Assembly: GCA_026390015.1 (NCBI GenBank)
Contig: JAPLGS010000100.1
Coordinates: 1-47,072 of the forward strand
DNA: 47,072 nucleotides
From: Chloroflexota bacterium
GTDB lineage: Bacteria; Chloroflexota; Anaerolineae; Anaerolineales; Villigracilaceae
Direction: 5' to 3'
Shown: in pieces, positions 31,579-39,642 of the stretch
Numbering within the stretch: the stretch's first letter is position 1
Layout of the letters: the number at the start of each line of letters is the position of its first letter
Made by a program: the position numbers and the translations under genes
Notes under the pieces: generated by a model
The model's database searches: none
The model's input: the letters and a program-made list of their open reading frames with translations, nothing else
Told to the model about the DNA's origin: nothing

Positions 31579-32490
31579 TTACGCTCTGGCATCGCTCCCA
31601 AACTGATTCTGCACAAACTGCCCAATTTCCTCGAAAGTCTTTTTATTTTCAGGAAGCAGATCTCCCAGCGCCTGCCAAACGTGCCACATGCCATCCCAAA
31701 TTTTGAGGGTGACATCCGCTCCATCCGCTTTGGCTTTTTCGGCGAGCAGAATGGAATCGTCAAGCAAAATCTCTTCGCTGCCCACCTGAATCAACAGCGG
31801 CGGGAATCCATGGAAATCAGCAAAGATCGGCGAGACCAGCGGATTTGTCAAATTTGATTCGTCGGTATAACACAACGCCCATTCGCGCAAAACATCTTTC
31901 TGCAGCAATGCTTCGACTTTGGCCTTAGTGATGTGTGACTGATTTTTCAGGGTCAGATCTACCCAGGGTGACAGGCACAGGACCGCAGCGGGGAGTGATA
32001 CGTTTTTATCTTTCAACGCAAGCACGACTGCCACGCTTAATCCGCCGCCCGCAGAATCTCCAGCGATAATAATATTTGCGGATGAAGTTCCCTGCGCCAA
32101 TAACCATTGATAAATTTTCAGCGAGTCATCCAACGCAGCTGGGAATGGATTCTCCGGTGCAAGACGGTACTCTGGAATCAGCACTTTCACGCCAGTGGCA
32201 TTTGCCAGCAAGCCGCACAGCATGCGATGATCTTCGATGCACCCGGTCACATATCCGCCGCCATGCAAATATAAAATGACTTTCTCCTGGCTGGCGTCTG
32301 CAGGCACAAGCCATTCGGAATGAATTCCATCTATGTTAATTTTTTCGGCGAGCATGGTCTTTGGGATCCCGCCCATAAGTTTGGAATTTTTAACACCATT
32401 GATCCGATGCTCTGTAATGGAGAATTTTTGATTTTTAAATGTTGTGCGCAACACGGTGCGCCAGAAACGGCTTCGTAAACTGATTGTCAT
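31579..32490 (-). CDS. Alpha/beta hydrolase, hormone-sensitive-lipase (HSL) family esterase
   Basis: 303 aa from the chosen start. Seen: oxyanion-hole motif HGGG (76-79), nucleophile elbow GDSAGGG (144-150; Ser146), PWVDLT, and in the C-terminal part the Asp (LLDDS) and His (GMWHVW) of the triad. This is family IV (HSL) esterase, acting on short-chain esters. The frame extends 47 codons upstream, across a palindromic repeat and into the next gene, with no family similarity, so ATG 32490 with AGAGAG upstream is preferred. Cytoplasmic, no signal peptide. Co-transcribed with the His-tailed transporter. Confidence 0.9.
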   Translation of the reverse strand: MTISLRSRFWRTVLRTTFKNQKFSITEHRINGVKNSKLMGGIPKTMLAEKINIDGIHSEWLVPADASQEKVILYLHGGGYVTGCIEDHRMLCGLLANATGVKVLIPEYRLAPENPFPAALDDSLKIYQWLLAQGTSSANIIIAGDSAGGGLSVAVVLALKDKNVSLPAAVLCLSPWVDLTLKNQSHITKAKVEALLQKDVLREWALCYTDESNLTNPLVSPIFADFHGFPPLLIQVGSEEILLDDSILLAEKAKADGADVTLKIWDGMWHVWQALGDLLPENKKTFEEIGQFVQNQFGSDARA

Positions 32491-32507
32491 ATGTACTCTC
32501 TTTAAAA

Positions 32508-32539
32508 AAACTTCCGAAGCCCTGAGACTTCGGAAGTTT
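32508..32539. repeat. Palindromic repeat AAACTTCCGAAG, copy 2
   Basis: AAACTTCCGAAG (32508-32519) with exact reverse complement CTTCGGAAGTTT (32528-32539), loop 8 nt. Same 12-bp arms as the element at 29866-29898, 2.6 kb away. Lies between the esterase and nucleotidyltransferase genes, which run in the same direction. Confidence 0.85.
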
Positions 32540-32551
32540 GAACTACATCCC

Positions 32552-33562
32552 TTAGAATGTTTCGACTCCGTTTTCACGAGCGACTTCATCCAGCGTGATC
32601 TCGACATCATCAATGAAATGGTCCAGTTCATTCACGCGTTCTGCGAACCCCGCGCCGAGTAAGCCTAATTCGCCAGCCGCAGTTTCCCAAAATTTTAAGT
32701 GATCGCCATCCAACACGTCTGCGGCCAATGTCCATGTGTGGAAGAGCGGCCAGAGCGCGGCCAGTGGAATTGCGCCTTCGAGCATGGCATTAATGGCTTT
32801 CTCGTAATAGTTTATGCGGGCGATACTGATTCGAATATCCACTTTCGTATTTTCACAGGCGAGTTTGAAAGCATATTCCCAGTCTGGGATCCAGCTTTTT
32901 ATTTTATCTGCATTCAGATGATTTGCGCCGATCAGACCGAAGGCGGCTGAGGTCAGTTCTGGTTTGTTTGCGGCTTCGGCGCGCGCGGGAAATTCAAGCA
33001 AGAACCTGCGTTCCTGAATGGGCGGACCGCTCAATTCCGCAATTGCATTGACTGCATGAAAAAGTGACTTCATGTATTTTCTAATTTCTTTTGGTCCAGC
33101 CGATTTTATTTCGGTTAGGTCTGTCCAGATCTGGCGGCCGTGTGATAGCATTTTGCGACAGCGTTGCAGCATGAGCGGCGGTTGTTCAAAATCAAAGCCT
33201 GCGCGCAGGCTGGCTTGTACGAAGTCGAAGAACTTCTCGCGTTCATATAACAATATTGGATCATACATTTCGTAGCCGAGCCAGGGGTCACTGCGTAGTT
33301 CGCGTGGTGACTTGAATTCATCTTTTGCACGGCGGCTGATGTCGAGGTGAAAATCTGGAGTAAGTTTTACGAATTCGCGCGCGCGCGGAGGTTGGTTCTT
33401 ATGGACAAAGACGATGTCAATATCTGCTGTGCCGCCGAGCATCGGGTCAATGTTGAGCAGTGAGCCTGTCAGATATGCGGCGATAATGTCTGGCTCGTTG
33501 TAGGCCCGTTCTTGAGCGGTCTCTTTGGCAATACGGAGAAGCGATTCACGAGTTACGCGCAT
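32552..33562 (-). CDS. Large nucleotidyltransferase-domain protein
   Basis: 336 aa, cytoplasmic. Seen: LTGSLLNIDPMLGGTADIDIVF (31-52), the GS-x-DxD signature of polymerase-beta-type nucleotidyltransferases, with Asp47 and Asp49 as metal ligands. The C-terminal two thirds are helical (about 110-336), resembling the substrate-binding part of antibiotic or sugar nucleotidyltransferases, but no named family is certain. Ribosome site AAGGA. Its stop lies 61 bp before the esterase start. Confidence 0.78.
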   Translation of the reverse strand: MRVTRESLLRIAKETAQERAYNEPDIIAAYLTGSLLNIDPMLGGTADIDIVFVHKNQPPRAREFVKLTPDFHLDISRRAKDEFKSPRELRSDPWLGYEMYDPILLYEREKFFDFVQASLRAGFDFEQPPLMLQRCRKMLSHGRQIWTDLTEIKSAGPKEIRKYMKSLFHAVNAIAELSGPPIQERRFLLEFPARAEAANKPELTSAAFGLIGANHLNADKIKSWIPDWEYAFKLACENTKVDIRISIARINYYEKAINAMLEGAIPLAALWPLFHTWTLAADVLDGDHLKFWETAAGELGLLGAGFAERVNELDHFIDDVEITLDEVARENGVETF

Positions 33563-33583
33563 AGGTGTTTATCCTTACCGAGT

Positions 33584-33637
33584 CCAACATCTCCTGATGT
33601 TGGTTGTTATGGAGGGCGTCGAAGTCAGGAGACTTTG
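33584..33637. repeat. Two small hairpins in the gap before the NTase gene
   Basis: CCAACATCT-CCTG-ATGTTGG (33584-33603) and AAGTC-AGGA-GACTT (about 33621-33634) lie side by side between two minus-strand genes. They share the (A)GTC/CTCCTGA vocabulary of the other palindromes. No promoter is obvious. Confidence 0.45.
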
Positions 33638-33646
33638 GTTTCTTTG

Positions 33647-34279
33647 TCAGAGAGCTAAACTCTGTTGAAACGGAATCAGCCCCAATGTTTCGCGGATGCG
33701 GTTTTCGATCCGCTTGAGGTGCTCGGGGTTGTGAATGATATCCAAATCATTTGAGTCGATCTTCAAAGCAGGCGTTTGGTCAAACGGCTTGCTAAAAAAA
33801 TCGTCGTACGCTTGATTGAGTTCGTCAATGTATGCGCGTTCCATTTTTCTTTCATATGGCCGATCACGAAATGCGATGCGTGACATCAGGGTATCCGTGC
33901 TGGCTTGCAGATACACGAGCAGGTTTGGTTTGGGAATTTTTTCGCCGAGCGCTTCGTGCACTCTGTGATACATGTTCAGTTCATCGCCCTGCAAGTTGAT
34001 GCCCGCGAAGAGCGCGTCTTTTGCGAAAGTGTAATCGGCGATCAGGTTTTTTTCTTCAGCGAGGATCTTTGGAACGTTATTATTTTGTTGATGATAACGG
34101 CTGAGTAAAAAAAAGATCTGTGTTTGAAATGCGTACCGCGCGCGGTCTGCATAAAAATCAGAGAGAAAAGGATTTTCCTCAAATATCTCAAGCAGAACAT
34201 CTGCTTCAAATGTTTTTTGTAGAAGGCGGGCAAGGGTGGTCTTGCCGACGCCAATCACCCCTTCGATGGCTATGTACAT
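33647..34279 (-). CDS. Deoxynucleoside kinase 2 (dGK-like)
   Basis: 211 aa. Seen: P-loop GVIGVGKTT (7-15), EENPFLSDFY (34-43), QTQIFFLLSRYHQ (52-64), DYTFAKDALF (82-91) in place of the DRS motif of kinase 1, and LID IAFRDRPYERKME. The DY-F-KD form belongs to the deoxyguanosine-type branch, so the two kinases probably divide the purine and pyrimidine deoxynucleosides. Start chosen at 34279, which has AGGGAG upstream; the 40-residue extension to 34399 crosses the divergent promoter of the next gene. Confidence 0.9.
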   Translation of the reverse strand: MYIAIEGVIGVGKTTLARLLQKTFEADVLLEIFEENPFLSDFYADRARYAFQTQIFFLLSRYHQQNNNVPKILAEEKNLIADYTFAKDALFAGINLQGDELNMYHRVHEALGEKIPKPNLLVYLQASTDTLMSRIAFRDRPYERKMERAYIDELNQAYDDFFSKPFDQTPALKIDSNDLDIIHNPEHLKRIENRIRETLGLIPFQQSLAL

Positions 34280-34360
34280 GAACGAATACTCCCTAAGCAA
34301 GTTGAGGCAAGGATACCATAAGTTAAGGATGAAAGATGAAGACGAAAAAGTAGAAGATTG

Positions 34361-34366
34361 TATAAT
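34361..34366 (+). promoter_or_regulatory. -10 box of glycosyltransferase gene (leaderless type)
   Basis: Perfect TATAAT ending 6 nt before ATG 34373; no Shine-Dalgarno sequence. The mRNA should begin at or beside the ATG. Confidence 0.65.
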
Positions 34367-34372
34367 GGGTGA

Positions 34373-35377
34373 ATGTCTAGAATTTGTGTGGTTCCCCATG
34401 TTGAAGGAACGGGCGGCATGGCCTCATTCCGTTTGAAGTTTGAACAGGGACTTCGTGCGCGAAATGTGGATGTGACGCATGATCTATCTATAAAATCGGA
34501 TGCTGTTTTGGTAATTGCAGGGACCCGCAACCTGCTCCCGTTACAAAAAGCTCGTCAGCGCGGACAGCGCATCGTGCAGCGCCTCGACGGCATCAACTGG
34601 GTTCAGCGAGTCCGTTGGACAGGCCCGCGCTATCACATCCGCGCGGAGTATGGCAACGCGCTGCTGGCGTTGATCCGCGCCCGTTTTGCTGACCGTGTCA
34701 TTTATCAGAGTCAGTTCATTCGCAAATGGTGGGAGGATTGGTATGGCGCGGCAAAGGTTCCTGCCTCGGTCATCATCAACGGCGTGGATCTGCAAACTTA
34801 TACGCCCAATGGCGAACATGACCGTCCCACAGATCGCTTTCGGTTATTGTTGTTGGAAGGAAGCCTGGCGGGCGGTTTGAATTCTGGCTTGTTCCATGCC
34901 ATATCATTGGCTGAAAAACTTTCTGCAAAATTTCCAATGGAAGTGATGGTGGCTGGCAAAGTAGATGAAGCCACTCAGCGCAAATCGCAAAGCAAAGTTT
35001 CAGTAAAACTCCTCGGTACCATACCGCGAGAAAAAATTCCGCATCTGATTCGCTCATCACATCTCATGTATTCTGCGGAGGTCAATCCGCCGTGCCCGAA
35101 TTCTGTCATCGAAGCGCTGGCTTGTGGACTGCCTGTCATCGGATTTGACAGCGGCTCGCTCAAAGAGTTGGTGACGGGGGATGCGGGCCGCATTGTTCCT
35201 TATGGTGGTGATCCGTGGAAATTGGCAACTCCCGATATTTCTGCGCTGGCTGAATCAGCGGTGGATGTGCTGACGAAACAAGATCAGTTTCGGGCGGCGG
35301 CGCGGCGGCGGGCTGAGTCTGCTTTTGGACTCGATCAAATGGTGGAGTCGTATCTCAAAGTCTTACTGGAGGATTAA
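34373..35377 (+). CDS. Glycosyltransferase family 4 protein
   Basis: 334 aa, cytoplasmic GT-B enzyme that transfers a sugar from an activated donor. Seen: N-terminal domain with GGMASFRLKFEQGL, then the inter-domain INGVDLQTYTP (about 137-147), and donor-site NPPCPNSVIEALACGLPVIG with FDSGSLKELV, the E-x7-E motif of GT4. DGINWVQRVRWTGP is a segment seen in GT4 proteins of glycan clusters. Acceptor and sugar cannot be read. First gene of a plus-strand glycan block; the NTF2-like gene follows by 3 bp. Confidence 0.9.
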   Translation: MSRICVVPHVEGTGGMASFRLKFEQGLRARNVDVTHDLSIKSDAVLVIAGTRNLLPLQKARQRGQRIVQRLDGINWVQRVRWTGPRYHIRAEYGNALLALIRARFADRVIYQSQFIRKWWEDWYGAAKVPASVIINGVDLQTYTPNGEHDRPTDRFRLLLLEGSLAGGLNSGLFHAISLAEKLSAKFPMEVMVAGKVDEATQRKSQSKVSVKLLGTIPREKIPHLIRSSHLMYSAEVNPPCPNSVIEALACGLPVIGFDSGSLKELVTGDAGRIVPYGGDPWKLATPDISALAESAVDVLTKQDQFRAAARRRAESAFGLDQMVESYLKVLLED

Positions 35378-35380
35378 ATC

Positions 35381-35803
35381 ATGGATCAGGAAGTTCACGA
35401 GTTTTTGTTGGAGCATTTGAGCGGCATCATGAATAACGATATTCCGTCATATCACGAAACAACGGCGGAGGATCTGACGCTTTACGAGTGGTGGGTCACG
35501 CCGCACCGTTTGGATGGATTGCCCTTTCACGAATTTATGATGACATCGAATGCGTCGCGCGGAACTGTTTTTGGCGCGCAAGAAAAGGGGGAGAGCCGTT
35601 TTGATCTGTCAAATTTATTGATCCAACGCTACGGTGATACAGCGATTGCAAGTTACACGCTGCTCATCAGTACGCTAGTACCCGATGGAGTGAAAACCGC
35701 CGCGCATAATGAAAGCCGTGTGATGGTTAAATTGAGCGGCAAGTGGAAAATTGTGCATGTGCATAAATCACCCGCGTATGCAGCGCCGCATGTGCAGCCT
35801 TGA
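35381..35803 (+). CDS. SnoaL/NTF2-like protein
   Basis: 140 aa, soluble. Seen: helix EVHEFLLEHLSGIMNNDIPSY, then YHETTAEDLTLYEWWVTPHRLDG and the closing strands WKIVHVHKSPA, the SnoaL-like/CaMKII-association (DUF4440) cone fold. Members are enzymes or ligand-binding modules. It is wedged between two glycan genes with only a 3-bp gap on the left and 6 bp on the right, so it is co-transcribed with them, though its role there is unclear. Confidence 0.85.
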   Translation: MDQEVHEFLLEHLSGIMNNDIPSYHETTAEDLTLYEWWVTPHRLDGLPFHEFMMTSNASRGTVFGAQEKGESRFDLSNLLIQRYGDTAIASYTLLISTLVPDGVKTAAHNESRVMVKLSGKWKIVHVHKSPAYAAPHVQP

Positions 35804-35809
35804 TAATTA

Positions 35810-37258
35810 ATGAAAAATAAAATACTTCGTTCATTCAACAGTGTTGATATTCTCTGGCTGAGTATTGCATTATTGATTCTGTTGAGTCTGGCTTTGCTGC
35901 TGCCGCTCTCCCCACAGGATTACTGGTGGTATCTGCGGCTCGGCCAGGATGTGGCTCATACAGGTTCTGTGCCAACAATAGACACGTATAGTTTCACTCA
36001 AGCAGGCTCGCTATTTTTTTATCAATCATGGCTGGCAGCTTTGCTGTTTTGGAAAACATATCAGGCTGGCGGTATAACGCTGACATTTTTTCTGCGCGCG
36101 GTGGTGATCGCAATCACATATACTTTACTTTGGGGCTTGTTGCGAAACGCGGGTGCGGGTCCGCGTTTGGCCAGTTTGCTGACATTACTGGCGGCATTGG
36201 CGGGAAGTAGTAACTGGTCATTTCGTCCGCAATTATTTATTTACCCGATTTTTGTTTTGGTTTTACTCATACTCTCAAAATGGTCCCAAGCTGAAAAGCG
36301 CGGATTATGGTTATTGCCAATTCTTTCCATGCTGTGGGTTAATTTGCATGGATCATTTCCATTGTTATTTATTCTTGGCGCGTTCGCGTTCCTGTTTGGT
36401 AAAGGGGATAAAAAACAACTTGCTCTCGCGCTGGGTATTTCAGCACTCACTCTTTTTATAAATCCGCACGGAATCTATGTGCTTGGATACGTGATGGATA
36501 TGCTCAGCGCGCCGTCCAATCAAAAATTTAGTATGGAATGGATGCCGATGGTCAATCGCGGCTGGCAGGCGAATTTATTTTTCGCGTGGCTGCTGATCTT
36601 TGCTCCGCTGGCCGCCAGTTCACCGCGCAAGTTGACTTTACTTGAATGGGTCAATTTTATATTTTTTGGCTGGCTCGCGCTTCTTGGAATTCGTTATGTT
36701 ATCTGGTTCCTTTTTATTATGGTGATCCTTACAGCCAGTCTGCTCGCGGAATGGGATGCGCGTTATTTGGAGAGTCCAGTTGAAAATGAAAAGCCAGACA
36801 TCAATATCTTTGCGGCTTGTCTCTTGCTCTTGATTCCATTTTTGCTTATGCCTGGTTTTCGTGACACGTGGTGGCCTGACGCGCCAAAAGCATACGATAA
36901 TGCGAATCCGATTGAAGCTGTAAAATGGCTTGCAGTACATCCCGAACTCGCAGGCCCGCTGTGGAGCGATTTTAGTTATTCAAGTTATCTCATCTTCGGC
37001 CTGCCTTCCCGCCCAGTCTGGATCGACACGCGCTTTGAGTTATATCCAACGGAACAATGGGAAAAATATATTTCGATCGCGAATGCGTCTCCACAATGGG
37101 ATCAACTGCTCGATGACGAAAAAATTCAACTCGTGATGCTATTTACTGACGGTGAACCGTTGCTGATATCTGCGATGAAAAACTCAGGCCTATGGTGCGA
37201 GAAATATCATGATGAAGATTCTATAGTTTTTAGTAAGTCGACAGGCGGATGTCCATGA
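35810..37258 (+). CDS. Polytopic membrane protein, glycosyltransferase-like
   Basis: 482 aa with about 10 hydrophobic segments. The first loop PLSPQDYWWYLRLGQDV and GSVPTIDTYSFTQ resemble the acidic periplasmic loop of lipid-linked-sugar glycosyltransferases (GT39/ArnT-type) and related DUF proteins. The C-terminal ~130 residues form a soluble domain with SDFSYSSYLIFGLPSRPVWI and DTRFELYP. No named family is certain. Overlaps the next glycosyltransferase gene by 4 bp, so it is part of the glycan operon. Confidence 0.78.
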   Translation: MKNKILRSFNSVDILWLSIALLILLSLALLLPLSPQDYWWYLRLGQDVAHTGSVPTIDTYSFTQAGSLFFYQSWLAALLFWKTYQAGGITLTFFLRAVVIAITYTLLWGLLRNAGAGPRLASLLTLLAALAGSSNWSFRPQLFIYPIFVLVLLILSKWSQAEKRGLWLLPILSMLWVNLHGSFPLLFILGAFAFLFGKGDKKQLALALGISALTLFINPHGIYVLGYVMDMLSAPSNQKFSMEWMPMVNRGWQANLFFAWLLIFAPLAASSPRKLTLLEWVNFIFFGWLALLGIRYVIWFLFIMVILTASLLAEWDARYLESPVENEKPDINIFAACLLLLIPFLLMPGFRDTWWPDAPKAYDNANPIEAVKWLAVHPELAGPLWSDFSYSSYLIFGLPSRPVWIDTRFELYPTEQWEKYISIANASPQWDQLLDDEKIQLVMLFTDGEPLLISAMKNSGLWCEKYHDEDSIVFSKSTGGCP

Positions 37259-38325
37259 GCCGCTATTTAGGTCGACTTGCTTTACAGCAGCGTGTGCTTC
37301 CAGGATATCGTGTTCCTTTCTTTGACCTGTTGGCAGGGTCTTGTGAAAATGGCATGAGTTTATTTGCTGGTTTACCCCGTCCAATTGAAATGATCTCCAG
37401 CGGAAAAACGAAAATCGCAGAATTAAGGCAAGCGGATAATCTCCATTTGTTTGGCGGTGTATTTTATCTTTGCCATCAAAAGGGATTGATCAACTGGCTC
37501 GAAGAATGGAATCCTGACTCGTTGATCGTGGAAGCGAATCCGCGCAATATTTCCACATCCTCCGCAGTCAAGTGGATGCACACGCGCGGAAGAAAAATCC
37601 TCGGCTGGGGATTGGGTGCGCCGCGTGTGAAGGGATTGCGAAGGCAGGGCTGGTTTTCCTTCCTGAGTCAATTCGATACACTGATCGCGTACAGTCAACG
37701 CGGCGCGAAGGAGTATGCTGCGCTCGGCTTTCCGCGCGAAAAAATATTTGTGGCGCATAACTCAGTTTCGCCCGCGCCGACCTTAGATCTTCGACCTTCC
37801 ACTTTCGACCTTCCACCAACCATCTTGTTTGTCGGAAGATTGCAATCTCGAAAGCGGATCGATTCATTATTGCGCGCCTGCGCTGAAATGGAATCAAAAC
37901 CGCGTCTGGTCATCATCGGGGATGGACCTGAGCGCGCGGCATTAGAGTTGCTTGCCAAAGATGTGTATCCCGCCGCAAATTTTATTGGGGAAAAACATGG
38001 GGCTGAGGTAAAACCCTATTTCGCAGAAGCAGATTTATTTGTCCTGCCTGGAACCGGGGGACTTGCCGTCCAGGAAGCGATGAGCTATGGACTTCCAGTC
38101 ATTGTGGCGAAAGGCGATGGCACGCAGGATGATCTGGTCCGCGAGGGAAATGGCTGGCAGATCAGTGCGGATGATTACGGCGTGCTTGTATCCACAATGA
38201 AAAACGCGCTATCAGACATGGCGCGTTTACGAAAGATGGGGATGGAGTCTTTTCGAATCGTTTCCGAAGAGATCAATATTCAAAAGATGGTGGATGTGTT
38301 TGTGAAAGCGTTGAATGCGGGTTAG
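37255..38325 (+). CDS. Glycosyltransferase family 4 protein with an inserted repeat tract
   Basis: 356 aa from the chosen ATG (37255), which has AGGCGG about 7 nt upstream; another ATG 6 nt earlier lacks room for a ribosome site. Seen: VPFFDLLAG near the start, ILFVGRLQSRKRIDSLLRA (start of the donor domain), VIIGDGPER, and LPGTGGLAVQEAMSYGLPVIVAKGDG with the E-x7-E pattern. Between the two domains, residues about 176-188 (TLDLRPSTFDLPP) are encoded by a repetitive tract. Its 3' end overlaps the facing GT2 gene by 53 bp. Confidence 0.9.
   Translation: MSRYLGRLALQQRVLPGYRVPFFDLLAGSCENGMSLFAGLPRPIEMISSGKTKIAELRQADNLHLFGGVFYLCHQKGLINWLEEWNPDSLIVEANPRNISTSSAVKWMHTRGRKILGWGLGAPRVKGLRRQGWFSFLSQFDTLIAYSQRGAKEYAALGFPREKIFVAHNSVSPAPTLDLRPSTFDLPPTILFVGRLQSRKRIDSLLRACAEMESKPRLVIIGDGPERAALELLAKDVYPAANFIGEKHGAEVKPYFAEADLFVLPGTGGLAVQEAMSYGLPVIVAKGDGTQDDLVREGNGWQISADDYGVLVSTMKNALSDMARLRKMGMESFRIVSEEINIQKMVDVFVKALNAG
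37780..37817. repeat. Low-complexity direct repeat inside a coding sequence
   Basis: TCGACCTTCCAC occurs exactly twice (37791-37802 and 37805-37816), 14 nt apart, within a larger TCGACCTT-like tract. The 14-nt period is not a multiple of 3, yet the frame stays open. It resembles the short-word intergenic repeats of this genome and sits in the linker of the glycosyltransferase. Confidence 0.75.
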
Positions 38326-39613
38326 CCGGGGAATGGGGCTTACGCATCCCCAGAATCAACTCACCTTGCAGGATGTATCGAACTGCATCAAGTTTATAGC
38401 CTCGCTTATTAACGAATTCATCGAATAATTCCCGATACGAATAGTGGGTAATGTGTTCATCGGCATAGGCTTGCGGTAAAAGGATTTTGTACAGCCATTC
38501 GATTACCACCCATTGCCATTTGTCATAATCCGGCGTGCCGAGGATGAGGAAACCGCCCGGTTGAAGTACACGATCCAACTCATCCAATACATTTGCGCGC
38601 GGCACATGTTCAATGACTTGGGAGCAGAGAACACAAGGAAATGATTCGTCAATCACGGGCAGGTTGAAAATTGAACCTTGAATGGTCGTGCGTTTGTATC
38701 GGCGGGCAAAGCGAAGTTTTCGGATCAAAATATCGAGAGCAATACTTCCCTGCGGCAGCGCTTTAATAATATGGCTGGAACCGCATCCCACATCCAAGCA
38801 TTTCCCTTTTTCTTTTAGCAGTTTCGTAATATGTTTGTATCTCTGTCGCTGCCAGTAACGCTGCGGGGGCATAAGTGCATCATAAGCGCGGAAATCGTAA
38901 TCGGCGCTGGCAATCGAGTTTCGCAAACGCCATAACCGTGTAAAGGTTTTTAGATATGCCATTCCAAATTGGATCACGCGGGCATAGGCAGAGTCGGAAT
39001 TGTGTGAATGATATGTAAAAGGGATCTCGCGGATTTGATATCCTTCCATCAATGCCTTGACAAGAATCTCCTGCAGAATATCGAAATCTTTGCTCTCCGC
39101 CACCAGTCCTTTAATAATACGAGTTTTATACAAGCGGAATCCACTGGACATATCACGTACGTGCAGATCCAGTCCCCGGCTAAAAACTACATTTAACATT
39201 TTGCTAAAGAATAGACGGACAATTGGCATTGTAGCCTGTCCCCCAGAGATATACCGTGAAGCAATGACAATATCTGCCGTATTGCGAGCCTCCCATAGGG
39301 CGGATAGAAAACTGGCAGGATGAGTGTGGTCAGCATCCATTACAATAAAAATTTCGCCGGTTGCGTGTTCGAATCCTGTCAGAAGAGCAGAGCCATATCC
39401 ATTTATTGATGGAGAGTGCAACATGGCGTGATTGTTTAGCACAATCTGACGCGTATTTTCGTCGGCCTGATGATCTACCACGATAATTTCGTATGTTATG
39501 GAGAAGGGAATCAAAGCAGTATGAATCTGGGGTAATAACCTTGCCAGATTCTCAGATTCATTAGTTGAGGGGATAATTACTGAAAGATCATAATGCGGGT
39601 CATTTGGGGCCAT
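38273..39613 (-). CDS. Fusion of GT2 glycosyltransferase and SAM-dependent methyltransferase
   Basis: 446 aa. Residues 1-240 form a GT2 (dolichol/polyprenyl-phosphate mannosyltransferase-like) domain: LSVIIPSTNESENL, VVDHQAD, MDADHTHP with the DxD metal site, and ASRYISGGQA. Residues about 285-446 are a class I methyltransferase: CLDVGCGSSHIIKAL (motif I), VLCSQVIEHVPRA and LQPGGFLILGTPDYD. Having both in one chain suggests a methylated, lipid-linked sugar in surface-glycan assembly. The 3' end overlaps the facing GT4 gene by 53 bp. No ribosome site is seen; CATAAT lies just before the ATG. Confidence 0.9.
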   Translation of the reverse strand: MAPNDPHYDLSVIIPSTNESENLARLLPQIHTALIPFSITYEIIVVDHQADENTRQIVLNNHAMLHSPSINGYGSALLTGFEHATGEIFIVMDADHTHPASFLSALWEARNTADIVIASRYISGGQATMPIVRLFFSKMLNVVFSRGLDLHVRDMSSGFRLYKTRIIKGLVAESKDFDILQEILVKALMEGYQIREIPFTYHSHNSDSAYARVIQFGMAYLKTFTRLWRLRNSIASADYDFRAYDALMPPQRYWQRQRYKHITKLLKEKGKCLDVGCGSSHIIKALPQGSIALDILIRKLRFARRYKRTTIQGSIFNLPVIDESFPCVLCSQVIEHVPRANVLDELDRVLQPGGFLILGTPDYDKWQWVVIEWLYKILLPQAYADEHITHYSYRELFDEFVNKRGYKLDAVRYILQGELILGMRKPHSPANPHSTLSQTHPPSFEY

Positions 39614-39642
39614 ATTATGCAGTTTCCACGATAAAAAAAGTT

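Noticed and set aside
29043-32539. CRISPR array from repeated palindromes
   Set aside because: The repeats are single, far apart and of differing type; there is no regular spacer pattern or cas gene.
29266-34279. A defence island
   Set aside because: Only small toxin-antitoxin-like pairs and nucleotidyltransferases are present; no restriction, helicase, CBASS or retron gene supports the stronger claim.
34280-34399. 40-codon upstream extension of deoxynucleoside kinase 2
   Set aside because: It crosses the -10 box and start of the divergent glycosyltransferase gene, while the ATG at 34279 begins the conserved kinase fold after a good ribosome site.
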